Assembly: GCA_019752245.1 (NCBI GenBank)
Contig: JAIEMH010000107.1
Coordinates: 1-15,021, forward strand
Reading direction: 5' to 3'
DNA length: 15,021 bases
Origin: Flavobacteriaceae bacterium
GTDB taxonomy: Bacteria; Bacteroidota; Bacteroidia; Flavobacteriales; Flavobacteriaceae
Positions 1 through 8,900 of this stretch are shown here, piece by piece. A program made the translations under genes and the position numbers. The notes beneath the pieces were generated by a model. It was given only the letters and a program-made list of their open reading frames with translations, made no database searches and was not told the origin of the DNA. Position 1 is the first letter of the stretch, and each line of letters begins with the position of its first letter.

Positions 1-86
1 TAGTTTACAGGAATCATGTAATCTGGCAAATATTTTAATAGAAAATTTCTAAGTTTTTTAAAACCAAAACCCAATACTGAACCATG
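1..86 (-). other. Possible 5'-truncated adenylation-domain fragment, running off the window
   Basis: Read on the minus strand from an ATG at 86-84, an open frame continues to the window edge and includes LRNFLLKYLPDYMIP (bases 53-9), then V and N. This resembles the C-terminal subdomain of NRPS/acyl-CoA-ligase-type adenylation domains, where L-P-[DE]-Y-M-[IV]-P precedes the segment ending in the catalytic lysine. In a complete domain several hundred residues should lie upstream, but that position is occupied by the intact 3' end of the patatin gene in another frame, and a stop codon in this frame lies at 98-96. So either the 3' part of an adenylation gene was left by a rearrangement, or a short gene overlaps the patatin 3' end by 29 bases; an AAAGGA sits 5 bases before the ATG. 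The remainder lies outside the window. The motif match is seen; the interpretation is inference. Confidence 0.4.
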
Positions 87-2310
87 TGTATCCTTTAGGT
101 AGTTCTGGAGACCATGTGTATTTAATTTCTATTGGACCAAGTATTGTTTCTAGTCCATATCCTACTGCATAACCGGAATATTTTGGTGTTGAAAGCCAAT
201 TTCCTGTGCTAAATAATTTATTTTCGGCATTGGCAAAATTGGCAGAAAAATTTAAATGGTTTTTCTTATAAAACTCAATATCAACTGTAGCTAAGGATTT
301 TATGTAACTGTCGGATGCTATGCTAATAAAATCATATCCATAAAAGTGTTTGAAATTATTAACGGTATTGAACCCATAACCACCAAGAACAAAATCTAAG
401 AAATGCACACTGTCTTCTCCAAATGACATTCCAGCTTCAGATTGAAGTTTTAAGTTTATAACTTTATAGAAAGTTCTAGTGATGCCTACTTCACCTTTAA
501 GTATTGTAAATCTATTAAATTGATTTGTGTAGTCTGTTGAATAAAGATACGTTTGTATATCGCCATTAAAAAACCATCCTTTTTTTGGAAAATATTTATT
601 ATCGAAAGAATCATATTTTAGATATCCGTAGGCGCTTGCATAATCACTGTTTTCAAAAACTTGATTGTTGTTTTCTACTGTTTTTGATTTAATTTTAATG
701 TGTTTTAATTCTAGACCGGCACCAATTAGAAACTTCTGAGCAAAAATTGTTTGAACATAAGCCGAATTGGTCAAGTCTGAAAAATCAACATTTAAAGTAT
801 TGATTCCGTATTGTGTGAAAAGACTACCGTTGTTGAAATCGGTGGCTACATTTCTATTAAATTGGTTGAATCTCGATTTAAATCCAAAGCTGAAATAAAA
901 TCCATTGTCTATATAATAGTCTAAATTATATCTAAAATTATCACCAAGACCTAAATCAAGTGAGATTACATCGTTTTTAAACAATGTGTTTTTTTGAGTA
1001 AGATTTATTAAAGCAGCACTTTTGTAAAGACCGTCATAATGTAGACCAAATTTTAAAAAGGTTTTATTTTTACTTTCCGTTAAGTTTAAATTTAATTCAT
1101 CACCAGGATTTAAGTCGTTTATTTGATAATTTATAGCACTAAAGTTACCTGTTGCATCTAACGTATTTATTCCTTTTTTTAGCTGATCATAGGTTATTTT
1201 TTGCCCTTGTTTAAAGCCTAATTTTCCAATTACGTATGCATGCGTATAATCTTTAATTTTGTTTATGGTTATTTTATCAATTTGAATGCTATCTCCTTTA
1301 CATTTTAATTGTTTAATTTTAAACTCATTGTTTTTTTCAGCTACACTTTTAATTTTATCATATACGACCAAAGCGGCTTCTTCACCTTTTTTTATAATTT
1401 CTTCACCTTTATCAAATGAAATTACCGAATAATTAGAAATATCTGGTTTTATGTAAATATCTGTTTTACTTACTTTTTCTTTCATTCCTTCAATCATTTG
1501 AAGATTTGAGATTTGAACCAATATTCGAGTAGCTTCTTTTAGAGAATTTCTATCCTTTAATCCGTCTTGAACGTCTACTCCAATTATAATATCGGCACCC
1601 ATTTTTTTAACTTCATCAATTGGATAATTGTTAGTAACGCCGCCATCAACTAAAACTTTTCCATCTATTTCTACTGGTGAAAAAAGTGTAGGAAAAGCCG
1701 AACTCGCTAAAAGTGCTTGAGGCAAATATCCTTTATTGAGTAGTAGCTGTTCGCCAGTTTCAATATTGGTTGCTATACATAAAAATGGAATTGGAAGTTT
1801 ATTAAAATCTCTTACATGTCGAACTTTGTGTGTAAGTTTAGTTAAAAGATTATAATTGTACATTCCTTTTGATAAGGCAATTGGAACACCAATACTGAAT
1901 TTATTAAATGGCAAAGAAAAAGCATACAACTCATCATTTCTTTTTTCGTAAAAACTTTTAGAAGTTCTTGGAATGTAGTCTTGCAGCAGTTCGTCAAAAT
2001 TGGTTGCTTTGAAAATAGAATCAATTTGTGATGCATTATACCCTGTTGCATATAAACCACCAACTACTGCACCCATACTTGTTCCACCAATGTAATCTAT
2101 TTTTACACCTGCCTTTTCTAGTACTTTTAAAACGCCAATGTGTGCAAATCCTTTAGCGCCACCACCAGTTAATACTAACCCAATTTTGGGTCTTTTAACT
2201 GAGTCTTGCGAATAACCATTTTGAGAAAATAGAAAATAGAAAATAGAAAATAGAGTAAGTATGTAAACTTTTCTCAAAACAATTCCTACTTTAATTTTTT
2301 GATTAATCAT
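58..2310 (-). CDS. Patatin-like phospholipase with POTRA and outer-membrane beta-barrel
   Basis: This 750-residue protein combines a signal peptide, a patatin (PNPLA) lipase domain (about residues 42-300), a POTRA-like segment (about 345-410) and a C-terminal BamA/Omp85-type barrel ending in the aromatic tail SIGFWF. The oxyanion loop GGGAKG (49-54), the nucleophile elbow GTSMG with Ser78, and Asp222 in VDGGVTNNYP are all present, so the Ser-Asp dyad is intact. The architecture is that of type Vd autotransporters such as PlpD, although the Bacteroidota forms are largely uncharacterised and lipid hydrolysis is inferred. The gene lies 20 bases after uvrC and probably shares its transcript. The start is uncertain: ATG at 2310 gives an unusually long leader, whereas TTG at 2277-2275, preceded by AGGA, gives a compact signal peptide. 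Residues 20-29 are encoded by a 7-bp tandem repeat. Confidence 0.93.
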   Translation of the reverse strand: MINQKIKVGIVLRKVYILTLFSIFYFLFSQNGYSQDSVKRPKIGLVLTGGGAKGFAHIGVLKVLEKAGVKIDYIGGTSMGAVVGGLYATGYNASQIDSIFKATNFDELLQDYIPRTSKSFYEKRNDELYAFSLPFNKFSIGVPIALSKGMYNYNLLTKLTHKVRHVRDFNKLPIPFLCIATNIETGEQLLLNKGYLPQALLASSAFPTLFSPVEIDGKVLVDGGVTNNYPIDEVKKMGADIIIGVDVQDGLKDRNSLKEATRILVQISNLQMIEGMKEKVSKTDIYIKPDISNYSVISFDKGEEIIKKGEEAALVVYDKIKSVAEKNNEFKIKQLKCKGDSIQIDKITINKIKDYTHAYVIGKLGFKQGQKITYDQLKKGINTLDATGNFSAINYQINDLNPGDELNLNLTESKNKTFLKFGLHYDGLYKSAALINLTQKNTLFKNDVISLDLGLGDNFRYNLDYYIDNGFYFSFGFKSRFNQFNRNVATDFNNGSLFTQYGINTLNVDFSDLTNSAYVQTIFAQKFLIGAGLELKHIKIKSKTVENNNQVFENSDYASAYGYLKYDSFDNKYFPKKGWFFNGDIQTYLYSTDYTNQFNRFTILKGEVGITRTFYKVINLKLQSEAGMSFGEDSVHFLDFVLGGYGFNTVNNFKHFYGYDFISIASDSYIKSLATVDIEFYKKNHLNFSANFANAENKLFSTGNWLSTPKYSGYAVGYGLETILGPIEIKYTWSPELPKGYTWFSIGFWF
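2224..2255. repeat. Four-copy 7-bp tandem repeat (AGAAAAT) inside the patatin signal-peptide codons
   Basis: Four perfect copies of AGAAAAT on the plus strand (2224-2251) are followed by a partial unit. On the coding strand they read as ATTTTCT repeats and encode residues 20-29, LFSIFYFLFS, the hydrophobic core of the signal peptide. Seven is not a multiple of three, so gain or loss of one unit shifts the frame of the rest of the gene. The repeat itself contains no stop in any frame. Confidence 0.9.
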
Positions 2311-2330
2311 TTTCTGAAAATTTGAAAAAC

Positions 2331-4124
2331 TTATTCTTTTTTGTAAAAGTCGGAAATTTTTTTGGCTTTTGATACACCAACAACGTCAGAAATTTCTTTT
2401 TCGGTAGCTAATTTCAATCTTTTAACACTTTTAAAATGTTTTATTAATGTTAGCATGGTTTTTTCGCCAATTCCTGGAATTTCTTCTACCGACGAATTTA
2501 GTGCGGCTTTGCTACGTTTATCTCGGTGAAATGTGATTCCAAATCGGTGTGCTTCGTTGCGCAAAAACTGAATTACTTTGAGTGTTTCCGATTTTTTATC
2601 AAGGTATAACGGTGCCGAATCGCCAGGGTAAAAAAGTTCTTCAAGGCGTTTTGCAATTCCGATAATGGCGATTTTTCCACGCAAACCTAAATCATCAATA
2701 CTTTTTAAGGCTGACGAAAGTTGTCCTTTTCCACCGTCAATAATTATTAATTGTGGCAACGGTTGGTTTTCGTCTAACATTCGTTTATAACGACGGTACA
2801 CGACTTCTTCCATCGAAGCAAAATCGTTTGGCCCTTCAACAGTTTTAATATTGAAATGGCGGTACTCTTTTTTGGATGGTTTTCCGTCTTTAAAAACTAC
2901 ACAAGCCGCAACAGGATTGGTTCCTTGTATGTTGGAATTATCAAAACATTCGATGTGTCTTGGCTCTACAGAAAGACGTAAATCTTTTTGCATTTGCGCC
3001 ATAATTCTATTGGTGTGGCGTTCTGGATCTACAATTTGAATTTGTTTCAATTGGTCTAATCGATAATATCTTGCGTTGCGTTCTGACAATTCTAGAATTT
3101 GTTTTTTATCACCAAGTTGCGGAACTGTAACTTTTATTTTATCACCAAAATCTAATGGAAAAGGCAAAATTATTTCGCGTGAAAGCAACTGAAAACGCTC
3201 TCGTAGTTCTACAACAGCAAGTTCTAAAAGTTCTTCATCGGTTTCTTCTAATTTCTTTTTTAGTTCTAATGTGTACGAACGAATTATTGCTCCGTGTGCT
3301 ATTTGAAGGAAATTAACGTAAGCAACAGCTTCATCAGAAATGATTGAAAAAACATCAATATTGGATATTTTTGGATTTAAAATCGTTGAACGCGATTGGT
3401 AATTTTCGAGAACTTCTATCTTTTCTTTTATTTTTTGTGCTTCTTCAAATTGCATTTCTTGGGCAAAATGAAGCATTTTTATTTTGAATTCTTTCAAGCT
3501 TTCTTTGAAATTTCCTTTTAAAATTTCGCGAATAGCATCGACTTGTTTTTGATAATTTTCTAATAATTCGTAACCTTCACAACCGCCTTTGCAATTGCCA
3601 ATATGGAATTCTAAACATACTTTGTATTTGCCCGAATTGATATTGGCTTCGGTCAAATCATAATTGCAACTTCTTAGTTGATATAATTCTTTTATTAATT
3701 CTAAAATGGTGTTTACGGTTTTGAAACTCGTGTATGGTCCAAAATATTCTGAGCCGTCTTTCACCATTCTTCTCGTAGGGAATATTCTTGAAAAAGGTTC
3801 TTTTTTAATGCAAATCCACGGATAGGTTTTATCGTCACGAAGTAAAACATTGTATCGAGGTTGGAGTTTTTTTATTAAATTATTTTCTAATAAAAGTGCG
3901 TCTTGCTCGCTCGAAACAACGATGTGTTTTATCGTTACAATTTTCTTGACCAGCACATTGGTTTTTGCGGTATCGTGAATTTTATTAAAGTAAGAAGAAA
4001 CTCGTTTTTTGAGATTTTTGGCTTTTCCAACATATAGAATTTTACCTTCTTTGTCATAATACTGATATACTCCGGGATTATCGGGTAGGGTTTGTATTTG
4101 AAGTTCTAGAGATGGATTGGTCAT
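2331..4124 (-). CDS. uvrC: UvrABC excinuclease subunit C
   Basis: UvrC makes the two incisions flanking a DNA lesion in nucleotide excision repair, after UvrA and UvrB have located it. The 597-residue product shows the GIY-YIG nuclease domain at the N terminus (PGVYQYY at 17-23, ILYVGKAKNL at 29-38). Next is a four-cysteine region (SC, VC, NCKGGC; roughly 150-185) that matches the metal-cluster cysteines of the family. A UVR helical hairpin follows (FEEAQKIKEKIE), then the RNase H-like second nuclease (ECFDNSNIQG, LIIIDGGKGQL) and C-terminal helix-hairpin-helix motifs (VEEIPGIGEKT, VVGVSKAKK). The frame is open up to 4181, but ATG 4124 is preferred: family homology begins there, it follows an A-rich stretch, and the likely -7 box (4183-4190) would put the transcription start downstream of the 4181 ATG. 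It is probably the first gene of a uvrC-patatin operon. Confidence 0.97.
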   Translation of the reverse strand: MTNPSLELQIQTLPDNPGVYQYYDKEGKILYVGKAKNLKKRVSSYFNKIHDTAKTNVLVKKIVTIKHIVVSSEQDALLLENNLIKKLQPRYNVLLRDDKTYPWICIKKEPFSRIFPTRRMVKDGSEYFGPYTSFKTVNTILELIKELYQLRSCNYDLTEANINSGKYKVCLEFHIGNCKGGCEGYELLENYQKQVDAIREILKGNFKESLKEFKIKMLHFAQEMQFEEAQKIKEKIEVLENYQSRSTILNPKISNIDVFSIISDEAVAYVNFLQIAHGAIIRSYTLELKKKLEETDEELLELAVVELRERFQLLSREIILPFPLDFGDKIKVTVPQLGDKKQILELSERNARYYRLDQLKQIQIVDPERHTNRIMAQMQKDLRLSVEPRHIECFDNSNIQGTNPVAACVVFKDGKPSKKEYRHFNIKTVEGPNDFASMEEVVYRRYKRMLDENQPLPQLIIIDGGKGQLSSALKSIDDLGLRGKIAIIGIAKRLEELFYPGDSAPLYLDKKSETLKVIQFLRNEAHRFGITFHRDKRSKAALNSSVEEIPGIGEKTMLTLIKHFKSVKRLKLATEKEISDVVGVSKAKKISDFYKKE

Positions 4125-4182
4125 TTTTTTAGAGAATAGAATAAAGCAATGAGAAAATAGATTATACCTTATTTTCTTCAAA

Positions 4183-4214
4183 CAAATTTAACTTTAAATT
4201 CTAGACAAAACAAA
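4183..4214 (-). promoter_or_regulatory. Predicted uvrC promoter
   Basis: On the minus strand TTTG (4214-4211), a 20-base spacer and TAAATTTG (4190-4183) match the Flavobacterium -33/-7 consensus TTG...TAnnTTTG exactly. Transcription would begin near 4176, giving about 50 bases of leader before the ATG at 4124. The element lies in the 114-base intergenic region shared with the divergent cyclo-ligase gene. Confidence 0.6.
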
Positions 4215-4238
4215 TTGAAATTTTTCTACTTTTACTTT

Positions 4239-4802
4239 ATGGTAAAAAAGGAATTAAGGAAAAGCTATAAAGCATTAAGACAGCAATTATCTTCTATGGA
4301 AATTGAAGAAATGTCACTTGCAATAGCCAACAATTTGCTTAAATTAGAAATTTGGAATAAAACCTATTATCATTTGTTTTTTTCAATCGAGGAACAAAAG
4401 GAAGTTGAAACTGAATTTATTCTTCATATTCTTCAAGGAAAAGATAAAGAAATTGTGGTTGCCAAAAGTGATTTTACTACTTTAGAAATGACACATTATC
4501 TTTTAACAGACAACACAAAATTCAAAAAAAACGACTACAACATTCCCGAGCCCATTGATGGCTTGGAAGTTCCTGTTTCTAAAATTGATGTCGTTTTTGT
4601 ACCGCTTTTAGCGTTTGACAAAAAAGGGAATCGTGTGGGTTATGGCAAAGGATTTTATGATAAATTTCTATCTGAATGTTCACCAGAAACTATAAAGATT
4701 GGCTTATCTTTTTTTGAGTCGGAGCAACTTATTGAGGATGTATTTGATGATGATATTCCGTTAAACTTCTGCATCACTCCTAAGAAAATCTATTCTTTCT
4801 AG
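4239..4802 (+). CDS. 5-formyltetrahydrofolate cyclo-ligase
   Basis: The enzyme converts 5-formyl-THF and ATP to 5,10-methenyl-THF, returning folinate to the one-carbon pool in the cytoplasm. The 187-residue product has the expected family length. It carries the signature NRVGYGKGFYDKFL (about 131-144), equivalent to the G-x-R-[LV]-G-[YR]-G-x-G-[YF]-Y-D substrate/ATP-binding loop, and a basic N terminus (KKELRKSYKALRQQ) typical of the family. The frame is open from 4215, but the conserved region begins with MVKKELRK, so ATG 4239 is chosen. The gene is divergent from uvrC and convergent with lspA, sharing four bases of stop codon with lspA. No strong -7 box is visible; TACTTTTA at 4227-4234 is a near match but too close to the ATG to be persuasive. 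Symbols in use include fthC, fau and ygfA; I assign none. Confidence 0.93.
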   Translation: MVKKELRKSYKALRQQLSSMEIEEMSLAIANNLLKLEIWNKTYYHLFFSIEEQKEVETEFILHILQGKDKEIVVAKSDFTTLEMTHYLLTDNTKFKKNDYNIPEPIDGLEVPVSKIDVVFVPLLAFDKKGNRVGYGKGFYDKFLSECSPETIKIGLSFFESEQLIEDVFDDDIPLNFCITPKKIYSF

Positions 4803-5449
4803 ATTTCTTCGTCATCTTCTATTTTAGAAAATTTCACGTTTTTTGGTTGTTCTATTGGAGCAAATGCTTTTTTGTTGAAAAATATTAAAATTCCAACACC
4901 TGTAGAAATTGCAAAATCAGCAACATTGAAAATAGCATTAAAAAAAGTAATTGAATCTCCGCCCCAAATTGGCAACCAAGTAGGCAATTTATAATTTTCG
5001 ATTATTGGAAAATAGAACATATCTACCACTTTACCGTGAAACCAAGTTCCATAATGGTCATTTGGAAAGAAAGTGGCTAATTGATGGTGGCTATCGTTAA
5101 ACATAACTCCGTATAAAACCGAATCAATTATGTTTCCAAGAGCTCCTGCAAATATCAAACTAATAGCAACTATTAAATATTTTGATTTTTCTTTTTTAGT
5201 AGTATCCCAAAGCCAATATCCAATTGCTATTACTGCAAAAATTCTAAAAACTGTAAGGATTAATTTACCATAATCACCAGGAATAACTGTTCCCCAAGCC
5301 ATTCCTTCGTTTTCAATAAATAATATCTTAAACCAACTGAAAACCTGAACACCATCACCTAAAATAAAATTGGTCTTTACAAATACCTTTGAGTATTGGT
5401 CAATTACTAATATCAAAAAGATTATAAATACCGAATTCCTTAGTTTCAT
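4799..5449 (-). CDS. lspA: Lipoprotein signal peptidase (signal peptidase II)
   Basis: LspA is the inner-membrane aspartyl protease that removes the signal peptide from diacylglyceryl-modified prolipoproteins. The 216-residue product keeps the family blocks: DQYSKVFVK (17-25), ENEGMAWG (46-53), GALGNIIDS with catalytic Asp109, VVDMFYF (141-147) and FNVADFAIS with catalytic Asp178. Four hydrophobic membrane segments are evident. It is longer than the usual ~165 residues because of an insertion of roughly 25 residues between the Asp109 block and VVDMF, and a charged tail after residue 192; I recall longer LspA proteins in Bacteroidota. The ATG at 5449 follows an A-rich stretch, as expected for this phylum. 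The gene sits downstream of ileS and the DksA-like gene, but a terminator lies between and it appears to have its own promoter. Confidence 0.96.
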   Translation of the reverse strand: MKLRNSVFIIFLILVIDQYSKVFVKTNFILGDGVQVFSWFKILFIENEGMAWGTVIPGDYGKLILTVFRIFAVIAIGYWLWDTTKKEKSKYLIVAISLIFAGALGNIIDSVLYGVMFNDSHHQLATFFPNDHYGTWFHGKVVDMFYFPIIENYKLPTWLPIWGGDSITFFNAIFNVADFAISTGVGILIFFNKKAFAPIEQPKNVKFSKIEDDEEI

Positions 5450-5468
5450 TTTTTTAATTTTTGTGGTG

Positions 5469-5476
5469 CAAAAATA
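5469..5476 (-). promoter_or_regulatory. Predicted -7 box of lspA
   Basis: TATTTTTG on the minus strand matches TAnnTTTG exactly and lies 19 bases before the lspA ATG. It follows immediately after the terminator of the DksA-like gene, which suggests that lspA is transcribed on its own. A clear -33 TTG is not visible at the usual spacing, where the T-run of the terminator lies. Confidence 0.45.
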
Positions 5477-5486
5477 GAAATATTTT

Positions 5487-5515
5487 AAAAAAAACGCTCC
5501 TTTTGGAGCGTTTTT
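5487..5515 (-). terminator. Intrinsic terminator after the DksA-like gene
   Basis: An 11-bp perfect stem (AAAAACGCTCC at 5490-5500 with GGAGCGTTTTT at 5505-5515) and a four-base loop are followed on the minus strand by eight T residues (5494-5487). It lies 22 bases past the stop codon of the DksA-like gene and ends the ileS transcription unit. The A/T flanks are symmetric, so weak activity in the other direction is possible. Confidence 0.85.
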
Positions 5516-5536
5516 ATGATAAATTTACATAAATAA

Positions 5537-5917
5537 TTATCGTTGCAAGTTTTTAGCCTCAATACTCATTGTTGCATGAGGTACTATTTTTAGTCTTTCT
5601 TTTCCTATTAATTTACCTGTAACCTTACATATTCCATAGGTTTTATTTTCTACACGGAAAAGTGCATTTTTTAAATCACGAATGAATTTCTCCTGACGAA
5701 TTGCCAATTGTGAGTTCGCCTCTTTACTCATCGTTTCACTTCCTTCTTCAAATGCCTTAAAAGTTGGTGACGTATCGTCTGTGCCATTATTTAAATCATT
5801 CATGTAAGCACTTTTAATAAGCTCTAAATCGGCTTGTGCCTTATCAATTTTATTAAGGATAATTTCTTTGAACTCTGCTAAATCTGCATCTGAGTATCTC
5901 GTTTTTTCATCAACCAT
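5537..5917 (-). CDS. DksA/TraR-family RNA polymerase-binding protein with degenerate zinc finger
   Basis: Proteins of this family insert a coiled coil into the secondary channel of RNA polymerase and alter initiation, often together with ppGpp. The 126-residue product has two long charged helices (about 10-45 and 62-90) around an acidic turn (NNGTDDTSP, 43-51), then the finger module YGICKVTGKLIGKERL. The four zinc-ligand positions of C-x2-C-x17-C-x2-C are occupied by Cys97, Thr100, Ser118 and Ala121, so zinc cannot be bound in the usual way. This resembles the zinc-independent DksA2 of Pseudomonas aeruginosa rather than classical DksA. The gene starts only 7 bases after the ileS stop, so it is co-transcribed with ileS, and a strong terminator follows it. 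The family is clear; a regulatory role in this organism is inferred. Confidence 0.92.
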   Translation of the reverse strand: MVDEKTRYSDADLAEFKEIILNKIDKAQADLELIKSAYMNDLNNGTDDTSPTFKAFEEGSETMSKEANSQLAIRQEKFIRDLKNALFRVENKTYGICKVTGKLIGKERLKIVPHATMSIEAKNLQR

Positions 5918-5924
5918 CTTTGTT

Positions 5925-8900
5925 TTATTTTGAGATTAATATTTTTGTTTTTATGTCGTCAAACTCAATTTCGATACCATTTTGTAATTCGTCAACAAAA
6001 TCTAATGTTTCTGTTAAAGTTTCCGACTTGATATAGTCATCATTATTTTTTATTGCTTCTTCTAGTTCGCCACTTCTTTGCAATTGAACTTTTATTTTAT
6101 CGGTAACTTCAAATCCAGAATCTTTTCTAATGTTTTGAATTCTGTTCACCAATTCTCTAGCAACTCCTTCTTGCTTCAATTCTGGCGAAATTGTGATGTC
6201 TAAAGCAACGGTAATTCCGTTAGCATTTGCAACCAACCAACCTGGAATATCTTGTGATGCTATTTCTACATCTTCAGAAGTTAAAGTTATACTTTTTCCT
6301 GAAATAACAAGCGTTAACTCACCTTTGGCATCAATTTCATTAATTTGTTCTGGCGACAAACTTTGTATCTCTTTGGAAATCAAATTCATATCTTTACCAA
6401 AACGTGGCCCAAGTGCTTTGAAATTAGGCTTAATTTGCTTCACTAACACACCCGATGCATCATCTAAAAGTTCGATTTCCTTCACATTTACTTCTGCTTT
6501 TATCAGGTCGGAAACCGCTTCGATTTCAGCACGTTGATTGTCGTCAAGTATAGGAATCATAACCTTTTGCAATGGTTGGCGCACTTTAATCATTTCCTTT
6601 TTTCTAAGTGATAAAACTAGTGAGGAAACGGTTTGTGCTTTCATCATTTTGCTCTCTAACGATTTATCAACAAAGTTTTCAACCGAATTTGGAAATTTCG
6701 CCAAATGTACAGACTCAAATTCCTCTGAATGCGTTGCTTGTGTTAAATCTTTGTAAAGTTTGTCCATGAAGAATGGAGCGATTGGCGCGCCTAATTTTGC
6801 AACAGTCAACAAACACGTATAAAGCGTTTGATAAGCCGCAATTTTATCGGTTCCGTATTCGCCTTTCCAGAATCTTCTTCTACACAAACGAACGTACCAG
6901 TTGCTTAAATTCTCCTGAACAAAATCGGATATTGCTCTTGCTGCTTTTGTTGGTTCGTAATCAGCGTAAGCTTCATCAACCACTTTTATCAATGTATGTA
7001 ATTCAGATAAAATCCAACGATCGATTTCTGGTCGTTCGTTTAACGGAATTTCTGCTTCTGAATAATTAAAATTATCAATGTTGGCATACAAACTAAAGAA
7101 CGAATAGGTATTGTATAACGTTCCAAAGAATTTTCTACGAACCTCAGCAACGCCTTCAATATCAAACTTTAGGTTATCCCAAGGATTTGCATTTGAAATC
7201 ATGTACCAACGAGTCGCGTCTGGACCATATTCGGCGATTGTTGTAAAAGGATCAGTAGCATTTCCTAGACGTTTTGACATTTTCTGACCGTTTTTGTCTA
7301 AAACTAATCCGTTGGAAACTACATTTTTATAGGCAATTTTATCAAAAACTAACGTTCCGATAGCATGTAATGTATAAAACCAACCACGCGTTTGGTCAAC
7401 TCCTTCTGCAATAAAATCAGCCGGAAAATCTTTATTTTCGTCAATTTTATCTTTATTTTCAAATGGATAATGCCATTGCGCATAAGGCATCGCACCCGAA
7501 TCGAACCAAACATCAATCAAATCGCTTTCGCGTTTCATTGGTTTGCCAGAAGCAGAAACTAAAGTAATTGCATCGACTACATTTTTATGTAAATCAACCA
7601 AATCGTAATTCTCTTCACTCATGTTTCCAACTTCAAAACCTATAAAAGGATTTTCTGATTGAAAACCAGCAGCGATTGATTTTTCAATTTCAGAATATAA
7701 TTCTTCTACTGAACCAATTAGAACTTCTTCAGTTCCGTCTTCGGTTCTCCAAATTGGCAATGGAATTCCCCAATATCTTGAACGCGATAAATTCCAGTCG
7801 TTAGCATTTTTCAACCAATTTCCGAAACGGCCTTCACCAGTCGCTTTTGGCTTCCAGTTGATGGTTTCGTTAAGGTCGAACATTCTATCCTTAACATCGG
7901 TTACTTTAATAAACCAAGAATCTAATGGATAATATAATAATGGTTCGTCGGTTCTCCAACTGTGTGGGTAACTGTGAACGTATTTCTCTACTTTAAAAGC
8001 TTTATTTTCTTCTTTTAATTGGATTGCGATTTCTACATCGGCAGAACGTTCTGGAGCAGTTCCAGCATCGTAATATTCATTTTTAACGTATTTACCTGAT
8101 AAATCGCCCAAACCTTGAATGAATTTTCCTTGCAAATCAACTAAAGGCACAGGATTTCCATTGGTGTCTAAAACCAACATTGGTGGAATTTCTGGCGATG
8201 CTTCTTTGGCAACTTTAGCATCATCGGCACCAAAAGTTGGCGCGGTGTGCACAATTCCAGTTCCATCTTCTGTTGTTACGAAATCACCTGAAATTACTCG
8301 GAAGGCATTTTCTGGATTTAGATAAGGTAACGTTAATGGCATTAATTGTTCGTAACGAATTCCGACTAAATCTAAACCTTTGCATTCGGCTAGAATTTTA
8401 TATGGAATTGTTTTATCGTTTGCTTTATAATTTTCAAAATCGGATACTTCTTCGCTTGCAAAAAATCCTTTTCCGAATTGTTTTCCGACTAAATTTTTAG
8501 CCAAAATAACTTTTACAGGAAGAAAGGTATATTGATTGAACGTTTCCACCAAAACATAATCGATTTTTGGCCCAACTGTTAAAGCTGTATTTGATGGTAA
8601 CGTCCAAGGCGTTGTCGTCCAAGCCAGAATATGAATATCGCCAAAACCTTGTAAAAAGCTTGGTAACGTTTCGTTTTTAGTTTTGAATTGCGCTACAACC
8701 GTTGTATCCGTAACGTCTCTGTAACTTCCTGGTTGGTTTACTTCGTGAGAAGATAATCCAGTTCCAGCTTTTGGAGAATACGGTTGAATTGTGTAGCCTT
8801 TGTATAGTAAATCTTTGTTGTAAATTTGCTTAAGCAACCACCAAACCGATTCCATATATTTGGATTTGTAAGTCACGTATGGATCTTCCATATCAACCCA

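Noticed and set aside
1842..2063. 73-codon minus-strand frame within the patatin gene
   Set aside because: It overlaps the conserved lipase domain in another frame and has no recognisable features.
4130..4181. Upstream ATG at 4181 as the uvrC start
   Set aside because: The extension is not homologous to UvrC, and the best promoter match would start transcription downstream of it.
4227..4234. TACTTTTA as a -7 box for the cyclo-ligase gene
   Set aside because: It has one mismatch, ends only 4 bases before the ATG, and no TTG lies at the proper spacing.
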